From positions 1 to 15,979 of the forward strand of contig JBOGED010000261.1 of the NCBI GenBank assembly GCA_050743625.1: 15,979 bases of DNA, in the 5' to 3' direction. The notes beneath the pieces were generated by a model. That model was not told the DNA's origin. It saw nothing but the letters and a program-made list of their open reading frames with translations, and ran no database searches. The position numbers were made by a program, and so were the translations under genes. Each line of letters opens with the position of its first letter. The first letter of the stretch is position 1. Shown here one piece after another: positions 6,685 to 12,654 of the stretch. Source of the DNA: JBOGED01 sp050743625. GTDB taxonomy: Bacteria > Actinomycetota > Nitriliruptoria > Euzebyales > Egibacteraceae.

Positions 6685-7962
6685 TCACACGGTCGTCAGT
6701 AAGCCTGCGTCCCGCAGGGTGTGGGCCGTCTCGGCCACCAGTTCGAAGGGCAGCGTTGACCGGTCCGCGATGTCGAGCAGGCTGTGGCTGCCGTCGGACA
6801 GGTTCAGGACCCAGAGCATCGCCATCTGGCGCTCCTGCGTGTCGCTGCGACCGCCGAGCGCACCGTAGAGCCCCCGTTTGCCCAGCTGGGGCTCGCAGTT
6901 CGGGTTGAGGTTCTGGTACCGGAGGTTGGCCTCCAGCAGGGTGATCGCCTGCCAGCAGATCGCCAAGCTGTCCTCCAGAAACTCTGGGCGCACGAAGTCG
7001 AGATTGTCGGCGGAGGTGTGGTACTCGGCGAACTGCCCGTGCGGTGTGCGGTTCAGGCAGCCGACGGGCAGGTCGAAGCCAGGTGAGCAGTACTGACGCT
7101 CGTCGTAGCCGTAGGGCGAAAACTCGGTGATCTGATGCGGCCTTCCGGAGCGCTGGAGCACGTGCCGCATGACCCGGTCGATCTCGGCGTCCCCCCGGCG
7201 GCTCTGCTTGTAGGTGAGCGAGCCGGGATCCCCCAGGCAGGCGAGGACGAGTCCGTGCGTGATCTTGCGCGCCTCCGACTGGTGCGAGGCGAGCCAGGTG
7301 ATCGACCCGATCGTCCCGGGGATGAAGAGGAACCGGTAGGAGTAGCGCGGCGACACGGTGCGTAGCCGCTGGGCCAGAAAGGTTGCGACCGCGACGCCGG
7401 AGAGATTGTCGTTGGCCAGCGACGGGTGGCAGGTGTGGCATGAGATGAGGACCTCGTCGTCCGTCCTGCCTGGTACGCGGTGCTCGGCGTAGGTCAGGTG
7501 CCCGCCGGCCAAGGTCGAGTCGATGCAGACCTCGTAGCTCCCGTCCTCTAGGCGCTGGAGCTGCTCGTGGCTGAGGCAGAATCCCCAGCTCTCGGCGTAG
7601 TAGGATGTGCGGTATGGGATCCAGCGGGGGTGGGAAGGCAACGTGTGGAGGTGCGGGCGGAGCTCGGAGAGCGACATGATGCGCCGGACGGGCACGCTGT
7701 AGCTCACGACGTGAAGATTGCAGGCCTGGAAGTCGATCACGCGAGCGCCCGTGGCGTCCTTCACGTAGGCGTCGCGGATGTTCCATTCCGGCGGCACGGT
7801 CCAGTCGAAGACGGGGGTGCCGCTCGGCACCTCATGCACATCAAGGTCGATGTGGCGCCCGAGCAGATCGAGCGTCTGGCGAAATCCCTCTCCGGTGATG
7901 CTGCGACATATCGGGTACAAGCTCGACATAAGGTCGTGCATGGCCCGCCCAACCTCCGTCAA
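6685..7962 (-). CDS. DUF4910/DUF2172 aminopeptidase-like protein
   Basis: This 425-residue protein belongs to the COG4310-type aminopeptidase-like family. It has LYPICRSITGEGFRQTL near residue 15, VFDWTVPPEWNIRDAYV near 51, and the metal-site block SCHTCHPSLANDNLSG at 174-189 (H176, H179, D185), followed by FLFIPGTIGSITWLA. The last 50 residues (QERQMAMLWVLNLSDGSHSLLDIA and on) look like the winged-helix domain usual at this family's C-terminus. The fold is that of M28 zinc peptidases. The genes sit repeatedly in polysaccharide and nucleotide-sugar clusters, but the true reaction is not established. TTG at 7962 overlaps the TGA of the epimerase gene by four bases and keeps the conserved GRAMHDL segment. 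ATG at 7941, with GGAGG about 11 bases upstream, is the alternative start. Its partner by operon is the epimerase. Confidence 0.87.
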   Translation of the reverse strand: MTEVGRAMHDLMSSLYPICRSITGEGFRQTLDLLGRHIDLDVHEVPSGTPVFDWTVPPEWNIRDAYVKDATGARVIDFQACNLHVVSYSVPVRRIMSLSELRPHLHTLPSHPRWIPYRTSYYAESWGFCLSHEQLQRLEDGSYEVCIDSTLAGGHLTYAEHRVPGRTDDEVLISCHTCHPSLANDNLSGVAVATFLAQRLRTVSPRYSYRFLFIPGTIGSITWLASHQSEARKITHGLVLACLGDPGSLTYKQSRRGDAEIDRVMRHVLQRSGRPHQITEFSPYGYDERQYCSPGFDLPVGCLNRTPHGQFAEYHTSADNLDFVRPEFLEDSLAICWQAITLLEANLRYQNLNPNCEPQLGKRGLYGALGGRSDTQERQMAMLWVLNLSDGSHSLLDIADRSTLPFELVAETAHTLRDAGLLTTV

Positions 7963-8507
7963 CGGCTCGCCTTTCCGCTCGGCTCCACGTCTGGGTACGT
8001 ACGGTCACGCTCCGCGATGACGCGCACCGGTTCGGGCCAGCGGATACCGAACGCGGGATCGTCCCAGCGCACACCTCTCGCGGCCTCGGGAACGTACGGC
8101 GCGGACATCTGGTACGCGACCTCGGTCTCGTCCTCTAAGGTGAGGAAGCCGTGGGCGCAACCTTTCGGGATGTAGAGCAGGTGGCGATTGTCGGCCGTGA
8201 GGACCGCGGTGGTGTGAGCGCCGTACGTGGCCGAACCCGGGCGGAGGTCGAGCGCGACGTCAAAGATCGCGCCTCTGGTACACCGCACGAGCTTCACCTC
8301 ACCGTGCGGCGCCGCTTGGTAGTGCAGACCCCGCAGCGTACCTCTGTGCTGGTTAAACGAGATATTGCACTGCGCCAGGGCAGTGTCCAGGTCATGGGCC
8401 TGCAGCTCGGTCCGGCACCAGGTGCGAGCGAAGAACCCACGCTCGTCGGTGATCCGCTGGGGCTCGAAGAGGAACGCGCCCGCGACGTGCGTCTCGGTGA
8501 ACAGCAT
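7959..8507 (-). CDS. rmlC: RmlC-type NDP-4-keto-6-deoxyhexose 3,5-epimerase
   Basis: This 182-residue cupin has every RmlC hallmark: FTETHVAGAFLFEPQRI, DERGFFARTW, RGLHYQ, DVALDLRPGSATYG, IPKGCAHGFLTL and RGVRWDDPAFGIRWP. Counting from ATG 8507, the catalytic pair falls on H62 and Y132, with Y138 also present, the positions known in mycobacterial RmlC. It should therefore be active, epimerising C3 and/or C5 of an NDP-4-keto-6-deoxyhexose. In the dTDP-rhamnose pathway the partners would be RmlA, RmlB and RmlD. Here the only nucleotidyltransferase nearby is the divergent cytidylyltransferase-like gene, so a CDP-linked substrate, as in ascarylose-type pathways, is also possible. A GTG at 8519 is in frame, but ATG 8507 matches the family start. 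Neither has a strong ribosome site. It is coupled to the DUF4910 gene by a TTGA overlap. Confidence 0.9.
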   Translation of the reverse strand: MLFTETHVAGAFLFEPQRITDERGFFARTWCRTELQAHDLDTALAQCNISFNQHRGTLRGLHYQAAPHGEVKLVRCTRGAIFDVALDLRPGSATYGAHTTAVLTADNRHLLYIPKGCAHGFLTLEDETEVAYQMSAPYVPEAARGVRWDDPAFGIRWPEPVRVIAERDRTYPDVEPSGKASR

Positions 8508-8586
8508 GTGAGGACCCACGCTAGCGGCGCGATCGCGGTCGGGGCAACCTGGTGGTAGCCATGCGGTGCGTTGGGGGAGGTTGCGG

Positions 8587-9384
8587 ATGAAGGTGGTGCT
8601 CTTTTGCGGGGGAGAAGGGTTTCAGCTGCCAGATCAGGTCGAGGCGGTACCCAAGCCCATGACCACGATTGGCTACCGTCCCATCCTTTGGCATGTGATG
8701 CGCTATTACGCGCATTGGGGGGTGAAGGACTTCCTGCTGTGCCTTGGCTACAAGGGAAACGTCGTCAAGGATTACTTCCTGAGATATAACGAGGCGCTGT
8801 CGAACGATTTCGTGCTCTCGAGAGGCGGCGAGACGATCGAGCTCCTTGGCAGCGATATCCACGACTGGGACATCACGTTCGTCGACACGGGGTTGAACTC
8901 CAACGTCGGTGAGCGCCTCAAGGCGGTCGAGCCGTACCTGCGTGACCAGGAGGTATTCTGCGTCAACTACGGTGACATCCTGACCGATGCTCCCCTGCTC
9001 GAGCTGGTGAGCGACTTTGAGCGCACGGACAAGGTGGCGGCATTCCTCTCCGTGCCCCCGCACTACTCGTTCCACGTGGTGTCGCACGCCGCGGACGGGC
9101 TGGTGACCGCCATCCAAGACGTCCATCAGGCGGACCTGTGGATCAACGGGGGCTACTTCGTCTTTCGCAACGAGATCTTCGACTTCATACGCGAGGGAGA
9201 GGACCTCGTCGGGCAACCCTTCAACCGGCTCATCGCGGCGGACAAGCTCGTAAGCTACCGGTACAAGGGATTCTGGGCGGCATTGGACACCCTCAAGGAC
9301 CTTCAGACGCTTCAGTCACTGCACGACAGCCAGTGCCCTCCCTGGGCGCTCTGGCGCGCTGCCGGCGCGGGGGCATCACGGTGA
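8587..9384 (+). CDS. glucose-1-phosphate cytidylyltransferase-like sugar nucleotidyltransferase
   Basis: This 265-residue protein has the RfbF-like plan: an N-terminal MKVVLFCGGEGFQL nucleotide loop, VPKPMTTIGYRPILWHVMRYYAHWG, FLLCLGYKGNVVKDYF, the aspartate patch VNYGDILTDAPL near residue 130, and a late NGGYFVFRNEIFDFI. It is predicted to activate a hexose-1-phosphate with CTP (or another NTP) and to start a deoxysugar pathway. The signature G-x-G-x-R-L reads GEGFQL, so the Arg that binds the NTP phosphates is Gln13, while Lys23 of PKP is kept. Activity may be altered. GGGGGAGG at 8573-8580 sits six bases before ATG 8587, which decides the start over GTG 8566. The TGA overlaps the deacetylase start by four bases (GTGA). 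The matching 4,6-dehydratase is not in the window. Confidence 0.85.
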   Translation: MKVVLFCGGEGFQLPDQVEAVPKPMTTIGYRPILWHVMRYYAHWGVKDFLLCLGYKGNVVKDYFLRYNEALSNDFVLSRGGETIELLGSDIHDWDITFVDTGLNSNVGERLKAVEPYLRDQEVFCVNYGDILTDAPLLELVSDFERTDKVAAFLSVPPHYSFHVVSHAADGLVTAIQDVHQADLWINGGYFVFRNEIFDFIREGEDLVGQPFNRLIAADKLVSYRYKGFWAALDTLKDLQTLQSLHDSQCPPWALWRAAGAGASR

Positions 9385-10343
9385 GGCTTAGGCGCGCGGC
9401 CTCAGGTGAGAGCCGGCTGCTCGTGTTCTGCTGGCACAACATCGAGGGAACGTGGCGCTTCCCGTTCCGGTCCGGCCTGCGGTCCGGCTTGTGCCAATTC
9501 GAGCGCCAGCTTCGGGCGCTGCGCCAGGCGGCCACGGTGGTGCCGTTGGGCCGGGCGCTCCGGGCGCTGGGTGAGGGCCATCGGTTGCCCGGCCGCGCGG
9601 TGGCGCTCACGTTCGACGACGGGTACCGCGACCATCTCACCTCGGCTATCCCGCTGCTGTCCCGACTCGGTCTGCCGGCGACGATGTTTCTCGTGCCAGG
9701 CATCCTGGCCGGCGACGTCGACCCCTGGTCGGAACGCCTTGGGTGGGCGGTGTCCCGCGCGCGGTCCCGAAGGGTGCGCTTCGAGGGGCGGCAGCTCGAC
9801 CTGCCGGACGGGCCGGCGCGCCTGAGAGCGATGAGGGCGCTGGCGCAGCAGCTCGCGCCGCGGGACCGCCACCAGCGGTCCGCGGCGATCACGCAGCTGG
9901 AGGAGCTGCTGGCGCCCGAGGGCAGCTTCCACGCTCACGAGCTGTATCTCGACTGGGACGGCGCTCGCCAGCTCGCGGCGGCTGGCGTGGACATCGGCTC
10001 GCATTCGATGCACCACGAGCCAATGTCGACGAAGAGTGTGCAGGAGCAGCGATCCGACCTCAGCGAGTCTCGTCGCGTGCTGCAGGAGCGGCTGGACGTG
10101 CCCGTTGACCTCTTCGCCTATCCGTACGGCCAGAGATCGGACTTCAACGCATCCACCGTCGCCGCGGCCGGTGCCGCCGGCTACCGCCACGCCGCCACGA
10201 CGCTGTCAATGTGGAACCGGCCCACGACCCCGCCGTACGAGATCCGCCGTCTCGTGATCTCTCCCGCCTACGGCGTCCCCGGTCTGCTCACCGTGCTCGC
10301 CCGCGGCCTGGCAAGCGCCACCCGCAACGCAATCTTGCGCTGA
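9381..10343 (+). CDS. polysaccharide deacetylase (NodB domain, CE4)
   Basis: This 320-residue protein carries the three main CE4 motifs in order: ALTFDDGYRD at residues 75-84 (catalytic base and metal Asp), DIGSHSMHH near 205 (metal His pair in HSxxH), and FAYPYG near 250. It is expected to remove N- or O-acetyl groups from a glycan using a divalent metal. No signal peptide or membrane span is evident, so it may act in the cytoplasm on a lipid- or nucleotide-linked sugar rather than on cell wall, unless another route exports it. GTG at 9381 is fixed by the 4-nt overlap with the cytidylyltransferase stop, and the frame upstream of it lies inside that gene. The two genes almost certainly form a coupled operon. 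The next gene follows after 32 bp but is of a different kind. Confidence 0.9.
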   Translation: MRLRRAASGESRLLVFCWHNIEGTWRFPFRSGLRSGLCQFERQLRALRQAATVVPLGRALRALGEGHRLPGRAVALTFDDGYRDHLTSAIPLLSRLGLPATMFLVPGILAGDVDPWSERLGWAVSRARSRRVRFEGRQLDLPDGPARLRAMRALAQQLAPRDRHQRSAAITQLEELLAPEGSFHAHELYLDWDGARQLAAAGVDIGSHSMHHEPMSTKSVQEQRSDLSESRRVLQERLDVPVDLFAYPYGQRSDFNASTVAAAGAAGYRHAATTLSMWNRPTTPPYEIRRLVISPAYGVPGLLTVLARGLASATRNAILR

Positions 10344-10375
10344 TTCTTGTCACACTCGCGTCGTAAGGTCGCGCC

Positions 10376-10873
10376 ATGAACTCGATGACACAGGAACCAG
10401 TGGCCGATCGGCCGTTCATGCCCGGTTATGGCGTGCCCACAGAGGGCGAGTTGCTGCCCTTCTCATGGGTTGAGGAGCGATTGGCGGATGCGCGCGTCTA
10501 TTGGGTGGCAACCGCCTGGCCCAGTGGGCAGCCCCACCTCAGCCCCGTCTGGGGCGTGTGGCTTCAGCGCGAGATGGTCTTCGGTTGTGGCAGGCAGTCC
10601 CGCAAGGCCCGCAACCTCGCCGCGAACCCGCACTGCAGCGTCGCGCCGCAGCTGGCCCACGACGCGGAGTCGGTCGTCGTGGAGGGTGTAAGCCGGGAGC
10701 TATCGCCCGATGACGACCTCCGGGTGGCCCTCGTCCGGACGATGAAGGACAAGTACAACTACGACATGTCGGCCGAGGCGGCGGAGGAACCCGCCTTTGC
10801 CGTCCGCCCCGTCAAGGTTCTGGCGCTCGACGAGACCTTCAACCAGCACGCCACTCGCTGGACATTCCCCTGA
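10376..10873 (+). CDS. pyridoxamine 5'-phosphate oxidase (PPOX) family flavin-binding protein
   Basis: This 165-residue protein has the split-barrel pattern of PPOX-class proteins: LADARVYWVATAWPSGQPHLSPVWGVWLQREMVFGCGRQSRKARNL runs as the strands and phosphate-binding turn (quoted here in parts: YWVATAWPSGQPHLSPVWG, then SRKARNL). The later strands are VVVEGVSREL and the C-terminal VRPVKVLALDETFNQHATRW. Members bind FMN or F420 and reduce or oxidise diverse small molecules. The actual substrate is not predictable. The ATG at 10376 has only a weak AAGG upstream. It is followed after 34 bp by the AhpD-like gene with the in-frame TGA, and both may be one transcript devoted to redox chemistry, though that is inference from spacing. 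Confidence 0.82.
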   Translation: MNSMTQEPVADRPFMPGYGVPTEGELLPFSWVEERLADARVYWVATAWPSGQPHLSPVWGVWLQREMVFGCGRQSRKARNLAANPHCSVAPQLAHDAESVVVEGVSRELSPDDDLRVALVRTMKDKYNYDMSAEAAEEPAFAVRPVKVLALDETFNQHATRWTFP

Positions 10874-10907
10874 AACCGCAGCGTCGCCCGAGGGATTTGA
10901 GGATGGC

Positions 10908-11477
10908 ATGATGAAGCGCATGGACTCCGGTCGCGTCGAAGGCGTTGACCCGTCTGGCGCCGAGCCCGCCCTTCGCGCGACGTTCGAGGCTCAGGCACGG
11001 AGATGGGGGACTCCGCTCGGGCCATTTCTCGCGTACGGCCGGCGGCCGACTATCTTCCGTGCGGTGCGAGGCATGTGGTCCGGCATCGACGCGTCTGGCC
11101 TCATCTCCCCAGGCTTGAAGGCGCTGCTCAACCGACGGGTTGCCGCGCTCAACGGGTGCGAGTTCTGACAGGACATCAACGCTGCCGTGGGCAGCGAACT
11201 GGGCATCTCCGACGAGAAGCTGCTGGCCGTGCTCGAGTGGGAGCCGAGCACCCTGTTCGACGACGACGAGCGGCTGGCCCTTGAGTACGCCGACGCCATC
11301 ACCATGACCGACCGGGATGTGAGCGACGAGCTGTTCACCCGCCTGCAGTCCAGATGGGACGACGATGCCTTGGTGGAGCTCACCGAGATCATCGCCTGGG
11401 AGAACGCCTCCTCGAAGTTCAACTGGGCGCTTCGGATCCCCTCCCAGCGTTTGTGGAGACGCAAGCCGGCAAACTGA
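10908..11477 (+). CDS. AhpD/carboxymuconolactone-decarboxylase-family protein with in-frame TGA, candidate selenoprotein (CxxU)
   Basis: Read through one TGA at 11166-11168, this gives 189 residues of a typical AhpD-like helical protein. Before the TGA come KALLNRRVAALNGCEF. After it come QDINAAVGSELGISDEKL, LALEYADAITMTDRDV, LFTRLQSRWDDDALVELTEI and ENASSKFNWALRIPSQ, all family-like and in the same frame. The TGA is codon 87 and stands exactly where the second Cys of the redox C-x-x-C motif (here C84-E-F-X) belongs. A hairpin with SECIS-like geometry follows. AhpD-like selenoproteins are a known class, so selenocysteine insertion is plausible. The product would be a peroxide- or thiol-active enzyme. 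Starts at 10908 or 10911 are both served by GAGGA at 10899-10903. The alternative is a TGC-to-TGA nonsense mutation or base error, since other genes in the window carry frameshifts. A GTG at 11187 could restart a short C-terminal fragment. Confidence 0.7.
11180..11196 (+). promoter_or_regulatory. candidate bacterial SECIS hairpin after the in-frame TGA
   Basis: CGCTGCC-GTG-GGCAGCG forms a perfect 7-bp GC-rich stem with a GUG loop. It begins 11 nt after the TGA (11166-11168), is 17 nt long, and its loop starts 18 nt after the TGA. From memory, the minimal E. coli fdhF element is a 17-nt upper stem-loop about 11 nt after UGA, with G and U required in the loop, and search models ask for a loop 16-37 nt away with G in its first two bases. 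All are met. The bulged U of the E. coli stem is absent. The family's conserved AAVG codons create part of this pairing by chance, which weakens the signal. Confidence 0.5.
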
Positions 11478-11531
11478 CGCCGCCTGACCTCGGCCACGGC
11501 GCTGGTCGCGGCCTCATCACCCTCCAAGGCC

Positions 11532-11924
11532 TCAATTTGTCCAGTGGACGGTGATGTCGTAGCGGGCGAAAACGCGGTCGGAGGTCACGATCCGCAGACC
11601 GTCGAGCTGAGCCTGTGCCACCAGTAGACGGTCGAACGGATCACGGTGATGCGGCGGAAGAGAGGCGACATGCAGGGCGTGACTGTGGTGCACTGGCAGC
11701 GGCGCCACACCGCTCCTGCGCAGCCGGTCTGGTACATACTCGGCTGGCGGGAGCGGTAGGGGCAGCTTGCCCAATCCGTACTTGACCGCGATCTCCCAAG
11801 AGCTTGCCGCGGACAGCAGCAGCTCGTTTCCAGGGTCCACGAAGAGGCGCATGACCTCGGGATTCAGGCGTTGGCGAGCCGCCTGTAACCACAACCAGGT
11901 CTGCGTGTCGAGCAGCAGCCTCAT
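11532..11924 (-). CDS. vapC: VapC-type PIN-domain toxin ribonuclease
   Basis: This 130-residue PIN protein has its acidic active-site residues in the expected places: D6 in LLLDTQTWLW, E44 in SSWEIAVKYGLGKL, D95 and D98 in HHRDPFDRLL, and D116 in IVTSDRVFARY. The LPxHHxDPFDRLLVAQA block marks the Sll0205-like VapC group. Such toxins cleave RNA (tRNA or rRNA) using Mg2+ when freed from their antitoxin. The ATG at 11924 overlaps the stop of the antitoxin gene by four bases (ATGA), the usual coupled order with the antitoxin first. The gene looks intact. It ends 55 bp from the convergent AhpD-like gene, and no clear terminator was seen between them. Confidence 0.9.
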   Translation of the reverse strand: MRLLLDTQTWLWLQAARQRLNPEVMRLFVDPGNELLLSAASSWEIAVKYGLGKLPLPLPPAEYVPDRLRRSGVAPLPVHHSHALHVASLPPHHRDPFDRLLVAQAQLDGLRIVTSDRVFARYDITVHWTN

Positions 11925-12148
11925 CGCTCGAAGGCGTCGAGCAGGTCGGATGGCAAAGGCTCGTCGAAGTCTTCGGGCACGGTAAAGACACCCTCGTCGA
12001 CCCCGAACTCCCTCTGACGGCGGGATGGCACGGGCACAAGCTTGGCAATCGGTTCCCTGCCTCGCATGATCACGATCTCTTCGCCGGCCGCAGCCCGTCT
12101 TAGCAACTTCGATAGCTGAGTCTTCGCTTCGTGAACGCCAACCTCCAT
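11921..12148 (-). CDS. vapB: VapB-type antitoxin, Phd/YefM family
   Basis: This 75-residue protein opens with VGVHEAKTQLSKLLRRAAAG, then EEIVIMRGREPIAKLVPV, the standard Phd/YefM DNA-binding and dimerisation fold. The acidic C-terminal tail (VFTVPEDFDEPLPSDLLDAFER, cited as VPEDFDEPLPSDLLDAF) is what would wrap the toxin active site. It should neutralise the neighbouring VapC by direct binding and, with it, repress their shared promoter. The ATG at 12148 lies just downstream of a cluster of GACTAAGT repeats that could be the operator. It overlaps vapC by four bases. Translation may be nearly leaderless, as no good Shine-Dalgarno precedes the ATG. Confidence 0.9.
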   Translation of the reverse strand: MEVGVHEAKTQLSKLLRRAAAGEEIVIMRGREPIAKLVPVPSRRQREFGVDEGVFTVPEDFDEPLPSDLLDAFER

Positions 12149-12153
12149 GAGCC

Positions 12154-12181
12154 TAGACTAGACTAAGTTGTGGACTAAGTC
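12154..12181 (-). promoter_or_regulatory. repeat operator upstream of vapBC
   Basis: GACTAAGT occurs at 12161-12168 and 12173-12180, 12 bp apart. With the next base the second copy reads GACTAAGTC, a palindrome around one central base. TAGACTAGACTA at 12154-12165 adds a partial third copy. The cluster lies 6-33 bp ahead of the vapB start, where Phd/YefM antitoxins bind to repress their own operon. Its role is inferred from position and symmetry. Confidence 0.6.
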
Positions 12182-12286
12182 GAATGGCTGGGTCGTGCCC
12201 GTCACCTCGACAGGGGCGTCCGCGCGGTCCCCGGTGGTGCGCTTCGAGGACGCGGTATGCGATGCCAACAGCGCGGTCGGGCGGGG

Positions 12287-12457
12287 TCACCGGCGGTTCC
12301 CGCGACGGTGAGTGGGTGAGGCGACCCGCTCGGCGGCGCGCTCGTCCAGCCAGCGCCGCGCACGGGCATCCCGGCGGCGCGAGACCGTGACGGCCAGAAC
12401 CGCGCCAGCAATCACCGCAATGGCCACCAACAGCACGGCTGTCAGCATCAATCTCAT
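12287..12457 (-). CDS. small single-span membrane protein, unknown function
   Basis: ATG at 12457 is preceded by GGAGG eight bases upstream. It would encode 56 residues with a strong hydrophobic stretch (LMLTAVLLVAIAVIAGAVLA, residues 3-22) followed by a very basic tail rich in Arg (SRRRDARARRWLDERAAERV). The pattern of one N-terminal helix and a positive cytoplasmic side is typical of small actinobacterial membrane proteins, but no family was recognised. A longer frame upstream of this ATG lacks coding character and overlaps the regulator gene on the other strand, so only this 3' part is proposed. It stands alone between the vapBC promoter and the divergent TPR regulator. Confidence 0.5.
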   Translation of the reverse strand: MRLMLTAVLLVAIAVIAGAVLAVTVSRRRDARARRWLDERAAERVASPTHRRGNRR

Positions 12458-12654
12458 TCGCACGGCCTCCATGAAGTCGAGTTGAAGCACGGCCGGCACG
12501 GTTGACATGTTGGAGGGACTCGCCGAACACCGAAATGTCGCCACCCTGACCGCCCGCTGCCGTCTTCCTGCCCCCTTGCGGCGCCACGCGCCGAGAGCCC
12601 GGGAGCTGCCTCGCGCCAGGGTTATGCTCACAACCCTCAACGGGGAGGATTGTG

